Of a stretch of DNA of 37,273 nt, positions 1-8,387 are shown piece by piece; position 1 is the first letter of the stretch; each line of letters begins with the position of its first letter. The notes under the pieces are model-generated. The model ran no database searches, was not told where the DNA came from, and saw only the letters and a program-made list of their open reading frames with translations. The stretch comes from an uncultured Oscillospiraceae bacterium (lineage in GTDB: Bacteria > Bacillota > Clostridia > Oscillospirales > Oscillospiraceae), in assembly GCA_900759385.1 (NCBI GenBank), contig CAAEUZ010000065.1:1-37273 (forward strand). The letters are read 5' to 3'. A program made the position numbers and the translations under genes.

Positions 1-29
1 AAGCCCGCCGGTTCAAAGCCGGCGGGCTT
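1..29 (-). terminator. Intrinsic terminator-like hairpin after the beta-glucosidase gene
   Basis: A perfect 11-bp inverted repeat (1-11 with 19-29, loop 12-18) lies 14 bp beyond the stop codon of the minus-strand glycosidase. The bases that would form its T-run lie outside the window on the left, so terminator function is inferred from position and stem strength. It could also serve a gene converging from the left. Confidence 0.6.
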
Positions 30-43
30 CTGCTCTTTATATG

Positions 44-2389
44 TCACCAGTTTTGCCGTGGGCCATCCGCCCTCTTCTTTCTTGAGCCGTTGGCTATTGC
101 CAGCAGGGCCTTGAGCAGCGGGGCGGGTATTTTGCCGTTTATCTGCAGCATGCGCAGCGGGGCCCCCACGCTGCTGTTGAGCAGCATGCGGTACTCAGAC
201 TTGCTCTTGTACTTCGGCCCCAGCCCGGCCGCGACACACATACCCATCACGCGGCCCACCAGGCGGGAAAAGCGAGAAGTCGCCGCCAGCTCCCGCACGG
301 TACTGTCCATGGTGTACGGCCCCGCAGGCGGGATTTCACGCGCGGAACCCAGGAGTTTTTCCCAGCCGGTCAGGTCCGGCTGGCCCTGCGGATGCTCGTA
401 CCAGCTGCCGCGCTGCCAGTCCGGGGCGGATATGTCCTCGCCGGGCACACAGAAGCTCGCCGAGAGGGGCGTATCATTCACGTTCCCGCCCACATACACG
501 GTGTACTCGCCGCCGGGCACGCGCCAGCCGTCCTGCCAGAGGGCGAAACTGCGCTGCGTGAAATCAACGCTCACGCGGCGGCTCTCCCCTGGGCGAAGCC
601 GCAGCTTTACAAAGCCGCGCAGCTCGCGCGCCGGCCGGAACAGGCCGCCCTGCGGCGGCGATATGTAAAACTGCACCGTATCCGAAGCCTCGCAGCGGCC
701 GATATTCGTGACCGTCACGCTGGCGCCGTCTTTACCGGCCCTCAGCCCCGAGTACTCAAAGCGCGAATAGCTCAGGCCGTAGCCAAAGGGCCAGCGCACC
801 GGCACCCCGGCCGTGGCGTAATAGCGGTAGCCCACATAGACCCCCTCTGCGTAGAGCGCGTCCCGCGTGCGCGTATACAGGCTGGCAGAGGGCACGTCGG
901 CATAGCGCATGGGCCAGGTCTCCGCCAGCCGCCCGCCGGGCGATGCGAGCCCGCAGAGCAGCCGGGCGCAGGCGAGGCCGCCCTCCTGCCCGGGCAGCCC
1001 CATATAGAGTATGGCCGCCGCCCTGTCAGCCCAGGGGCACTCCACCGGCGAGCCGCACATCAGCACCACCACGGTATTCCTGTTTACCTCCGTCACGGCC
1101 TCTATAAGCCTGTTGACTCCCTCGGGCAGGGACATGTGCGACCTGTCCGTGCCCTCGCTCTCGTATTCGTCGGGCAGTCCGGCGAACACCACGGCGTACC
1201 TGTGTTTCGCCGCCGTGCGGCGCACACGCCGGAGCTCGCGGGCCGTGATATTGCCGTGGGCGTCGCAGCCCGGGACATATGTGCCGGCGCCGATGAGCTC
1301 CGGTATATCCCAGGAGGCGGTGGGGGTGACATGGCTGGAGCCCGTCCCCTGCAGGCGCGGATGCCCGGCCATGTATCCGAACACCGCCGGAGCGCAGCCG
1401 GCGGGCAGAGGCAGGAGGTCACGGTCGTTCTTCAGCAGCACCGCACCGGCCTCGGCGGCCTCCAGCGCCACGGCGCGGTTCATGGATATCTCGCGGCTGT
1501 AATCCTTTCCGGCCGCGGCCGATGTGCTGTCTATGAGCTTCAGCAGTCGCTCAACGCTCCTGTTGACGCATTCCTCGCTCAGCGCGCCCGTCTTCACGGC
1601 CCGGCGGGTCTCGCGTTCCATGTAGCTGCTGCCGCCGGGCATGTTCAGGTCGCAGCCCGCGGCAAAGGCGGCAGCCCGGTCGTGCATGGCCCCCCAGTCC
1701 GTGACCACCAGTCCGTCAAACCCCCACTCGCGCCGCAGGATATCCGTAAGAAGGTAGGGGCTGTCGCTGCAGTACTCGCCGTTGAGCTTGTTGTACGCGC
1801 ACATCACCGTACCCGGATGCCCTTCCCTGACCGCCGTCTCAAAGGCGGCCAGATAGATCTCGCGCAGGGTGCGCTCATCGAGCACGCTGTCGGAAGAGCT
1901 GCGCTCCAGCTCCTGGGAGTTTGCGGCGAAGTGCTTCAGGCAGGTGCTGATGCCCCGGCTCTGCACGCCGCGGATAAAGCCCGCCGCGAGCTTGCCGGCC
2001 AGCAGCGGGTCCTCGCTGTAATACTCAAAGTTGCGCCCGCCGAGCGGGTTGCGCTTTATGTTGGCGCCGGGGCCGAGCAGGACGGACACGCCCTTTGCCG
2101 CCGCCTCCGCGCCTATGGCGGCGCCCACGCGCCAGGCCAGCTCCTCATCCCAGGAATTGGACAGCGTCACCTCGGACGGAAAGAGCGTCGCCGGATAGGC
2201 GTGGTGAACGCCAAGCATGTCGCCCAGCGGACCGCTGGGCTGGATTCTCAGTCCGTGCGGCCCGTCGGCGACTCTTATGGCCGGTATACCGAACTTTTTA
2301 TGTTCCTTTGTCCGCCAGAAACTGCTGCCCGTGCAGAGGGCTATCTTATCCCTGAGCGGCATTTCACGCAGAATTCGCTGTGCGTCCAT
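44..2389 (-). CDS. Glycoside hydrolase family 3 beta-glucosidase
   Basis: 781 residues, the usual size for a three-domain GH3 enzyme. The N-terminal barrel has the GH3 landmarks ADGPHGLR (41-48), GPGANIKRNPLGGRNFEYYS (106-125), KHFAANSQE (152-160) and VVTDWG, where Asp231 is the expected catalytic nucleophile. The alpha/beta sandwich follows. A fibronectin-III-like domain with the FGYGLSYSRFEYS signature lies near residues 535-650, and about 60 extra C-terminal residues are of a kind seen in Firmicutes homologues. There is no signal peptide, so the enzyme is probably cytoplasmic and hydrolyses imported beta-glucosides or related oligosaccharides; GH3 members also include beta-xylosidases, so the exact sugar is open. 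The ATG is preceded by a GGGGGG purine tract. The gene stands alone between its own promoter and a terminator-like hairpin. Confidence 0.93.
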   Translation of the reverse strand: MDAQRILREMPLRDKIALCTGSSFWRTKEHKKFGIPAIRVADGPHGLRIQPSGPLGDMLGVHHAYPATLFPSEVTLSNSWDEELAWRVGAAIGAEAAAKGVSVLLGPGANIKRNPLGGRNFEYYSEDPLLAGKLAAGFIRGVQSRGISTCLKHFAANSQELERSSSDSVLDERTLREIYLAAFETAVREGHPGTVMCAYNKLNGEYCSDSPYLLTDILRREWGFDGLVVTDWGAMHDRAAAFAAGCDLNMPGGSSYMERETRRAVKTGALSEECVNRSVERLLKLIDSTSAAAGKDYSREISMNRAVALEAAEAGAVLLKNDRDLLPLPAGCAPAVFGYMAGHPRLQGTGSSHVTPTASWDIPELIGAGTYVPGCDAHGNITARELRRVRRTAAKHRYAVVFAGLPDEYESEGTDRSHMSLPEGVNRLIEAVTEVNRNTVVVLMCGSPVECPWADRAAAILYMGLPGQEGGLACARLLCGLASPGGRLAETWPMRYADVPSASLYTRTRDALYAEGVYVGYRYYATAGVPVRWPFGYGLSYSRFEYSGLRAGKDGASVTVTNIGRCEASDTVQFYISPPQGGLFRPARELRGFVKLRLRPGESRRVSVDFTQRSFALWQDGWRVPGGEYTVYVGGNVNDTPLSASFCVPGEDISAPDWQRGSWYEHPQGQPDLTGWEKLLGSAREIPPAGPYTMDSTVRELAATSRFSRLVGRVMGMCVAAGLGPKYKSKSEYRMLLNSSVGAPLRMLQINGKIPAPLLKALLAIANGSRKKRADGPRQNW

Positions 2390-2414
2390 GAGACGCCCCC
2401 CTTTCGCTGGCTAT

Positions 2415-2443
2415 ATTATAGCGCGCATCCTGCGCGGCGGCAA
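2415..2443 (-). promoter_or_regulatory. Promoter of the beta-glucosidase gene
   Basis: On the minus strand, TTGCCG (2443-2438) and TATAAT (2420-2415) are separated by exactly 17 bp. The start codon is 25 bp past the -10 box. The spacer holds an inverted repeat GCGC-AGGAT-GCGC that could be a regulator site, though this is weak. Confidence 0.7.
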
Positions 2444-2479
2444 CCATAACGATTATCCAAATCCTGCGCGAAAACGCCA

Positions 2480-2512
2480 GGCCGCCCCGGAACTGTCTGT
2501 TCCGGGGCGGCC
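2480..2512 (-). terminator. Terminator after the flavin reductase-like gene
   Basis: A perfect 14-bp stem (2480-2493 with 2499-2512) with a 5-nt loop. On the minus strand it is followed shortly by a TTTT tract, 25 bp after the stop codon of the upstream gene. It separates that gene from the glycosidase promoter. Confidence 0.8.
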
Positions 2513-2537
2513 ATTCTGCACCCACACCGCCGCTGAC

Positions 2538-3092
2538 TCAGCGCTCTCCGGCGGTAAAGGCCTGTCCCACCACCGCGCCGAGCACGCGGTAGGTGTTGTG
2601 CACGGGGTCGAAGCTGATGGGCTGGAGCTTGTCCACGTCTATTTTGCCGTCCGGGCCGAGGATGCTCTCATCGGCGGACACGTTGACTATCTCGCCCACC
2701 AAGCGGCAGCTCTCCGGGTCGTAGCTCACCAGCTCGCACTCTATTGTCAGAGGCAGTTCGGAGATCAGCGGGGCATTCACGTGCCCGGCACGCTCCACAT
2801 GCAGGCCGCTGCGCGCGAGCTTGTCCGGCACGTCGTTGCCGGAGACCACGCCCAGGTAGTCGCACTCCTCAACGTATGCCGCCGTGGCCATGCTGACGGT
2901 GAACGCTCCGCAGGCGGCGAAGTTCTCCGCACTCTTGTGTTCTACGGCCACGCAGACCGAGAGCTGCGTGTCGTCGCTGATGCCGCCCCAGGCGGCACAC
3001 ATGGCGTCCGGAGTGCCGTCCGCGCCGTAAGTGGCTATGACAAGCACTGGCTGGGGATAAAGCCAGGTCTTAACTCCAAAATCCCTGCGCAT
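2538..3092 (-). CDS. Flavin reductase-like FMN-binding protein (flavoredoxin type)
   Basis: 184 residues, matching the flavin reductase-like split-barrel family that binds FMN. Family features are the N-terminal P-x-P-V-L-V-I-A-T segment, an AWGG-I-S motif near residue 35, the SAENF helix, the central G-N-D-V-P-DK stretch and a C-terminal region reading ISFDPVHNTYRVLG. Members reduce free flavin or act as small electron carriers in anaerobes; the partner cannot be told from here. The ATG has an AGGAGG ribosome binding site 7 bp upstream. The gene is monocistronic, with its own terminator. Confidence 0.85.
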   Translation of the reverse strand: MRRDFGVKTWLYPQPVLVIATYGADGTPDAMCAAWGGISDDTQLSVCVAVEHKSAENFAACGAFTVSMATAAYVEECDYLGVVSGNDVPDKLARSGLHVERAGHVNAPLISELPLTIECELVSYDPESCRLVGEIVNVSADESILGPDGKIDVDKLQPISFDPVHNTYRVLGAVVGQAFTAGER

Positions 3093-3176
3093 GGGAATTC
3101 CTCCTCACAAAGTGGTTTTTCTTTCTATGGGCTTGCCGGACTCCTGCCTTTAAACTCTTTTGCTGCTGCACAAATG

Positions 3177-3518
3177 TCACGGTGAGATGATGTCGTCGAT
3201 TATATTCAAATCGTAATCGAATATGTCCCGGTAAAACATACAGCGGTCACCTTCCCCATCGTTTATGGCGATGGTACAGGTAATCGTATCCAGGGGCGGG
3301 TCAAAGCTGAAGTCCTTGTCGAATGATACCATCGTGTTGTGAAAGCGGTATGTTTTTATTACCGTCTCCAGGTCTGCCCGCATATCATCAACAAACTGCT
3401 CCCGATCATCACTGTACCAGTTTTTCAGGCACCGCTCAATGGCCTTCCGCGTTGTTCCAAAGATGTCCGACTGCCTGATAAACTCGCTGAAAGCATTTCT
3501 GTCAATCGGCAACTTCAT
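3177..3518 (-). CDS. Small protein of unknown function
   Basis: 113 residues starting at the ATG for MKLPIDRN, which has AAGGAG 6 bp upstream; an upstream TTG at 3533 lacks a site. I do not recognise the family. It is rich in Asp, Phe and Tyr, with no signal peptide, membrane span or cysteine pair. The C-terminal half alternates hydrophobic and acidic residues (strands ending DIFDYDLNIIDDI), compatible with a small alpha/beta fold. Its codons are less GC-rich than the neighbours, which suggests recent acquisition. The 214 bp upstream (3519-3732) hold a TATAAT-like box at 3658-3653 on the minus strand without a good -35, and nothing else clear. Confidence 0.65.
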   Translation of the reverse strand: MKLPIDRNAFSEFIRQSDIFGTTRKAIERCLKNWYSDDREQFVDDMRADLETVIKTYRFHNTMVSFDKDFSFDPPLDTITCTIAINDGEGDRCMFYRDIFDYDLNIIDDIISP

Positions 3519-3732
3519 TCTTTTCTCCTTCAAATGACAGCAGTTCTATTCCTTTGCAGGACTGGTCCGTACTGATCCGGCGATTTTTTCGCCGCGATCG
3601 CAGCGTCAGCAAAAGCAGCCTGATTTGAGCGGTCAATCAATGCTTAAATTGCATTATAGCGCGGTAATATGAACAAATCTACCCGATTCCACTCTCTCCT
3701 CAAAGGGAATTCCGTACAGGAGCCCGCCTGCA

Positions 3733-5058
3733 TCATACCACGGAGCGGCGGTACACGAACCATGCCGCGACCGCGCTTAGCAGCTCCGTTATCCAGAAAG
3801 CGTGCCACACGCCCTCCGGACCGAAGGCAGCCGAGAGCAGGTATGCTGCGGGGATGATTATAACCACATAGCGGCAGAGCGAGATGACAAGTGAGGGCGT
3901 ACCCTTGCCCAGGCCCTCCAGGGCGCCGGAGCTGGTCACGCTGACAGCGGATATGATAAAGCCCGCGCTGATAATCCGCAGTGCCCGCACCCCTATCTCC
4001 ACCGCCGCGGCGTCCTCGGCAAAGAGGGACATCAGCCACCCGGGCGCGGCCAGGAACAGCACCGTCCCCGCCGCCATGATAATGGCCGACAGGAGCAGCA
4101 CCAGCCGGTAGAGCTTTTCCACGCGGCCGTATTCCCCGGCCCCGTAGTTATAGCCCACCAGCGGGCGCATACCCTGGACGATGCCGTTGGCCGGGAGATA
4201 GAGGAAGGTCTGCAGCTTGTAATATATGCCCAGCACCAGCACGTACGTCTCCGAGTATACGGCCAGAATGGCGTTCAGGGCCGAGATCAGCAGGCTGGGC
4301 AGGGCCAGGTTCAGCACCGCCGGAATCCCCACCGAGTACAGCCTGCCCACCATCTCCTTTTTCAGCCTGAACAGCCGCCAGCTGACGCGCACACCTATGG
4401 GCCCGGCCAGGTACACGGCCACGTAGATGACGAAGGACAGCGTCTGCCCTATGCCAGTGGCCAGCGCCGCGCCCTCTATGCCCATGGCCGGGAAAGGGCC
4501 CCAGCCGAATATCATGATGGGGTCGAGGATTATGTTGGCCACACAGCCGGCCATGAGGCTCACCATGGACACTTTCATCCTGCCCACGGCCTGGAACACC
4601 TTTTCAAACCCCACACCCAGGGAGACCATGCTGCCGAAGGCGAAGACCACGGTGGAATAGCGTACGCCCAAATCGAGGATGGCCTCGTCTGAGGTGTACA
4701 GCGACAGGAAGGACGGCATGACAAATATGCACACCGCCGTCAGCACCACGCCCTGTATGCCGGCGAGGAACATGCCCTGTGACGCGGCGGCGTCCGCCCT
4801 GTCTCTCTCCCCTGCGCCCAGGTGCAGCGCGATCACCGCGTTTATGCCCACGCCGAAGCCTATGCCCACCGCGTTGACAAAGTTCTGCACCGGGTAAACC
4901 AGCGACAGCGCCGTCATGGCGTCGTCGCTTATCTGCGAGACGAAATAGCTGTCAACGATGTTGTAGAGTGAGTTCACCAGCATGGATATGACCATGGGCA
5001 GGGCCATGCTCATAAGCAGCGGGAACACCGGTCTGTCCTTCATGAAAGTCTGATCCAT
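3733..5058 (-). CDS. MATE family efflux transporter
   Basis: 441 residues, typical MATE length, with about 12 hydrophobic spans in two homologous halves. The N-terminus MDQTFMKDRPVFPLLMSMAL leads into the characteristic PMVISMLVNSLYNIVDSYFV first helix, and a PANGIVQGMRPLVGYNYGAG segment marks the second half. These antiporters expel cationic drugs or metabolites using sodium or proton gradients at the cytoplasmic membrane. The start at 5058 is chosen because GAGGAGG lies just upstream; the six residues before it have no such site. The substrate is unknown. Expression is probably controlled by the hairpin lying between promoter and start (see the entry at 5075-5105). Confidence 0.92.
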   Translation of the reverse strand: MDQTFMKDRPVFPLLMSMALPMVISMLVNSLYNIVDSYFVSQISDDAMTALSLVYPVQNFVNAVGIGFGVGINAVIALHLGAGERDRADAAASQGMFLAGIQGVVLTAVCIFVMPSFLSLYTSDEAILDLGVRYSTVVFAFGSMVSLGVGFEKVFQAVGRMKVSMVSLMAGCVANIILDPIMIFGWGPFPAMGIEGAALATGIGQTLSFVIYVAVYLAGPIGVRVSWRLFRLKKEMVGRLYSVGIPAVLNLALPSLLISALNAILAVYSETYVLVLGIYYKLQTFLYLPANGIVQGMRPLVGYNYGAGEYGRVEKLYRLVLLLSAIIMAAGTVLFLAAPGWLMSLFAEDAAAVEIGVRALRIISAGFIISAVSVTSSGALEGLGKGTPSLVISLCRYVVIIIPAAYLLSAAFGPEGVWHAFWITELLSAVAAWFVYRRSVV

Positions 5059-5074
5059 TGTTACCTCCTCACAC

Positions 5075-5105
5075 AAAAAGCCACGCGGCCTGCAGGCCGC
5101 GTGGC
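5075..5105 (-). terminator. Terminator in the MATE leader; also the 3' end of the upstream gene
   Basis: On the minus strand an 11-bp perfect stem (5105-5095 with 5090-5080, loop TGCA) runs into TTTTT (5079-5075). It lies about 90 bp past the stop of the TIGR04076-like gene and only 16 bp before the MATE start. A good promoter lies upstream of it, so MATE transcripts must read through. It therefore acts as a terminator for the upstream gene and probably as an attenuator for MATE. Confidence 0.8.
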
Positions 5106-5158
5106 GAAAAGTAGTCTCAGGACTAGGAAAAATCCACGGGAAGGTTTTTAACGTTCAG

Positions 5159-5187
5159 AGTGTAGCATATCTGTACGCTGACGTCAA
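5159..5187 (-). promoter_or_regulatory. Promoter of the MATE gene, upstream of the leader terminator
   Basis: On the minus strand TTGACG (5187-5182) and TACACT (5164-5159) are separated by 17 bp. The -35 box begins 4 bp after the stop codon of the preceding gene. The predicted start near 5152 gives a leader of about 94 nt that contains the complete terminator hairpin. Confidence 0.65.
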
Positions 5188-5190
5188 GTG

Positions 5191-5760
5191 TCAATCTATG
5201 CGCTCCGTCTCATAGCCGAGGGCCGCGGCGGCGGCCCTTATGTCCGCGTCCGAGGCATCCGGGTACACGTAAACCTCATAGAAGCCCTCCTCGCGCCATG
5301 CAACGCCGGCGACGCCCTCGACGCCGCCCAGCGCGGCGCGGACAGCGGCGCTGTCATCGCCGCCGCTCAGATACACTGCCTTGTAATCCAGGCGCTCCAG
5401 CTTGAATATAACGGGCCGGGTCCCGTCCGAGCAGCAGGTTATCATCACCCGCTCGTCCGCCATCCAGCCGCGCATGATTGCCCCTCCCTGCAGGGCCGTG
5501 TAGATATACCTGGAGATGGCGTCCCAGGCCTCGGAGCAGTGCGGAATTCCCTCGCTTCCGGCGCAGCCCGGCGAGCCCTTGACCAGCGTCCCCGCGCCCA
5601 TGTGCCAGAAGTCGTCGCGGCTCCCGTAGCGCTCGAAGACATACTCGTCCCCGGCGTTGTAGCACGGGCACGCGCCGCTCCCGGGGTCGGCGCAATAACG
5701 GCTCTGGAGCTCCGGATACACCTTCTTGTCCAGTACGGTCACCTTGCACTTGTGCTGCAT
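5191..5760 (-). CDS. TIGR04076-like cysteine-rich protein with a C-terminal HMA-like domain
   Basis: 189 residues from the ATG for MQHKCKVTVL, which has GGAGGG upstream; the longer reading from 5892 lacks a site. Residues 4-110 resemble the small TIGR04076 family: a K-V-T-V-L start, a CADPGSGACPCY cysteine cluster (23-34), and further cysteines at 66, 75, 109 and 110. I make this match by pattern memory. Residues about 126-189 look like a beta-alpha-beta-beta-alpha-beta unit of the heavy-metal-associated type ending LGYETERID, but without the metal-binding CxxC. The function is unknown; a redox or metal-related role would be a guess. It has its own promoter and terminator. Confidence 0.7.
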   Translation of the reverse strand: MQHKCKVTVLDKKVYPELQSRYCADPGSGACPCYNAGDEYVFERYGSRDDFWHMGAGTLVKGSPGCAGSEGIPHCSEAWDAISRYIYTALQGGAIMRGWMADERVMITCCSDGTRPVIFKLERLDYKAVYLSGGDDSAAVRAALGGVEGVAGVAWREEGFYEVYVYPDASDADIRAAAAALGYETERID

Positions 5761-5794
5761 ATTCGCTTGCCCTCCGTCTCGATAAGTTTGGCCA

Positions 5795-5823
5795 ATTATA
5801 CCGCAAACCGCGGCCCGGCACAA
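5795..5823 (-). promoter_or_regulatory. Promoter of the TIGR04076-like gene
   Basis: On the minus strand TTGTGC (5823-5818) and TATAAT (5800-5795) are separated by 17 bp, with the start codon 35 bp downstream of the -10 box. The stretch 5824-5897 between this promoter and the BlaR1-type stop has an imperfect 14-bp hairpin (about 5845-5880) without a clear T-run, a weak terminator candidate. Confidence 0.6.
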
Positions 5824-5897
5824 GGGATTGCCGGCAGCAAAGCGAGGCCGGGCAGCGGCACGCATGCCCCTGTCCGGCCCCATATGTTTCATACAGC

Positions 5898-8387
5898 TCA
5901 GTAGGAAAAATTATTCGCCAGCTCCAGCACGTCCTCCTGCGTGTACATGTTGGCGGCGAGGCAGACCATCCAGCCGACGGGCTCGCCCGGCCGGGCCATA
6001 TAGACGGCCCAGTACTCGCTTGTGGTCTCGTTCTCCGGCACGCTGACGCCCTGCTGCGCGAGCTGCTCCAGCTCGCCCGGGGTGTACAAATCGTAGGTCA
6101 CGCGGGCCAGGTATCCGCTGTAGCCCGCACAGTCCACGGGGCCAAGACGCTCGATGTCCATGTGGTTCTGCGTGATGTTCACGGTGGATATGGCGTCCCC
6201 GTCCCAGACAAGCGTGCGCTCCGCGTCGAAGGAGACGAACGCGGCGGAGGCGAGGTAATAGGACGGCACGCCAAAGGCGCCGTCAACTATTGAATATGCG
6301 TCAGGCTGGCAGACATGCGAGCCGATGTATCCCTCGTAGGCGTACGACGCGGTCGTGCCCGGGATGATGTCGGAGCTGCACCACAGGTTGGAGTAGGTCT
6401 GGCGCATCACCTCGAAGTTGAATATCTCCGTCGCGGCGGCCGCGAGAGTGCTGCCGTACTGCTCTGTCATCTCGTCGGTGCCGTAGCTCTCAATCTGCTC
6501 CGTGGTTACGGTGGCGACATGGACGGCGCCGTCCCCGCTCCTCATTATCAGCAGATTGTCGCCGGTACCATACACGGCGCTGCTGCCCTCCGCGGTCAGG
6601 CCATCGACCGCCGCCATGAGGTTGTCTATGCCCTCCACGTCCAGGCGGAAGGCCGGGATCCAGAAGTCGAGGATATACGTCGATCCGTCCGGGTTCGTCC
6701 CGCTCGCGCCGCCGTTGGCCACGGACGCGCCGGTGAGCTCCGCGGCGGTCACGGCAAAACCCTCCGTGCGTCCGGTCTCGTTTAGCGCCGACGCCACGTC
6801 GCCGACATAGTTCGTGAGGATGGCCAATATGTTCTCGTTGAATCCGATGCCCAGGGCGTCATAGTCAACGGAGATGTCCACACGGCTGGCCTCGGTAGTC
6901 GCGTCGTAGCGCTGCATCATCTCCGCCGCGGCGGCAGTGAACTCGTCGGGGTACTGTGCCGCGTAATCCGGGTTGGCATACACCTCCGAGATGCCCTGCG
7001 GCGTGTTGGCGCCGATATACTCGTATTCGCCGTTTACGTTGTAGAACAGCAGGTACACGAGATAGTTCAGGTACCCGTTCTCATCCACGCTCAGGTTATC
7101 CACCGGCATGAAGTTCTCCGGCGGCTCGACGCGCAACCGGTAGTTGACGCCGTAGAAGTCCAGCGCCCAGCTGCCGTCCTCCGTCCGGCCGCCGAGGGAC
7201 GTCGGCTGGAGGACAAAGCTGGTTATCTCCGCCTCCGTGACGTCGTAGGGGCCCGTTATTTCGTTTGACGCGCCCGTTAAACCCCAGTCCCCGGCGGAGG
7301 CTGCCGCGTATTCCCGCGCCGTCTGCACTACGAAGGCCGGTATATTGCTGCCCGTGGCGCCCTCGACAAGTATGCCGTCGGCGGTGAAGGTGGTGGAAGA
7401 CGGCTCGTCTGTCTCATCGCTGGGGCTGTCGGCCGCCGGTTCCTCGCCGGTGGCGGGGTTGGTCAGGAAACAGACGGCCACGGCAGCAACAGCCACCACG
7501 GCGGCCACGCTGAGCCAGAGGGCGGATTTCCTGTACTTGAGTACGGACTTCACGCGGTCTTTCACGCTGCCCTCGCCGAAGGCCAGCGGGCAGGCGCCCA
7601 CCCGGTGCCCCGGCGCGCTGCAGGCCAGGAGGGCCTCGGAGTAATCCGCGCGCTGCTCGGCGCTCATCGTCCTCACAACACGCTCGTCGCAGGCGTACTC
7701 GATGTCGCGGCAGAACAGCACCCAGGCCAGCCACACCAGTGGGTTGAACCAGTGCAGGCACAGCACGGCGTAGCCGAGCGGCTTGAACCAGGTGTCGCGC
7801 CGGGCTATGTGCGCTGCCTCATGCGCTGTCACGTGCTGCACGTCCTGTTCGTCCATGCCGTAGGGCAGGTAGATTTTCGGCCTGAACACACCCAGCACAA
7901 AGGGTGAGGTGACAAACTCGCTCTGGTATATGTTGTCCCGCAGTTTCACGGCCGTGCTCACGCGGTTGCGCAGCCCCATCCAGCTCGCCAGCGCGTAAAT
8001 CAGCAGCGCGGCTATGCCGATGAGCCAGACCACGGCGGCGATAAAGCTCAGCGCGTACAGCGGGTTCACGCTGCTCACCACGTCCGGGGTGAAGTTCTGC
8101 GCTATTATCGGGTTGACGGCGTTGTCGATTACAGCCACGCCGCTTTGTATAACCTGCTCGGAGCTGTACCGCACCGCCTGGGTGCTCACCGTCTCGGCGC
8201 TGGGTATGAGGCTCAGCACGCTCTCAAACGAGAACGGCAGCGCCAGCCGCAGCGCGACGACTCCCCACATGAGCGGGCGCACCCACTTCGGGCCGCGCCT
8301 GAGCAGCAGCCGCAGTACGAGCACAGCCAGGATAAGCCAGCTCGCGGCAATGCTCATGTTGAGTACTTTCAGGAATAAATCAGTCAT
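5898..8387 (-). CDS. BlaR1/MecR1-type M56 membrane metalloprotease sensor
   Basis: 829 residues from the ATG at 8387. The start overlaps the end of the BlaI-type repressor gene by 8 bp, indicating translational coupling. The N-terminal 300 residues have four membrane spans and the M56 zinc protease motif HEAAH (189-193), with the downstream DIEYACDE supplying the third ligand. Signal-induced proteolysis by such proteins leads to loss of the BlaI repressor. After the last span (about 290-308) comes a roughly 510-residue outer region. This is not the penicillin-binding domain of BlaR1: it lacks the SxxK and KTG motifs I would expect. It contains two related units of about 120 residues (each with a hydrophobic DFxxxxxRLxVE core and a later A-A-A-E-M/I segment) and a distal third part. 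The stimulus is unknown. Confidence 0.85.
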   Translation of the reverse strand: MTDLFLKVLNMSIAASWLILAVLVLRLLLRRGPKWVRPLMWGVVALRLALPFSFESVLSLIPSAETVSTQAVRYSSEQVIQSGVAVIDNAVNPIIAQNFTPDVVSSVNPLYALSFIAAVVWLIGIAALLIYALASWMGLRNRVSTAVKLRDNIYQSEFVTSPFVLGVFRPKIYLPYGMDEQDVQHVTAHEAAHIARRDTWFKPLGYAVLCLHWFNPLVWLAWVLFCRDIEYACDERVVRTMSAEQRADYSEALLACSAPGHRVGACPLAFGEGSVKDRVKSVLKYRKSALWLSVAAVVAVAAVAVCFLTNPATGEEPAADSPSDETDEPSSTTFTADGILVEGATGSNIPAFVVQTAREYAAASAGDWGLTGASNEITGPYDVTEAEITSFVLQPTSLGGRTEDGSWALDFYGVNYRLRVEPPENFMPVDNLSVDENGYLNYLVYLLFYNVNGEYEYIGANTPQGISEVYANPDYAAQYPDEFTAAAAEMMQRYDATTEASRVDISVDYDALGIGFNENILAILTNYVGDVASALNETGRTEGFAVTAAELTGASVANGGASGTNPDGSTYILDFWIPAFRLDVEGIDNLMAAVDGLTAEGSSAVYGTGDNLLIMRSGDGAVHVATVTTEQIESYGTDEMTEQYGSTLAAAATEIFNFEVMRQTYSNLWCSSDIIPGTTASYAYEGYIGSHVCQPDAYSIVDGAFGVPSYYLASAAFVSFDAERTLVWDGDAISTVNITQNHMDIERLGPVDCAGYSGYLARVTYDLYTPGELEQLAQQGVSVPENETTSEYWAVYMARPGEPVGWMVCLAANMYTQEDVLELANNFSY

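Noticed and set aside
392..2449. Long plus-strand open frame of 685 codons
   Set aside because: It is antisense to the GH3 gene, has Ala/Arg/His-rich composition typical of a GC-rich shadow frame, and lacks any recognisable motif.
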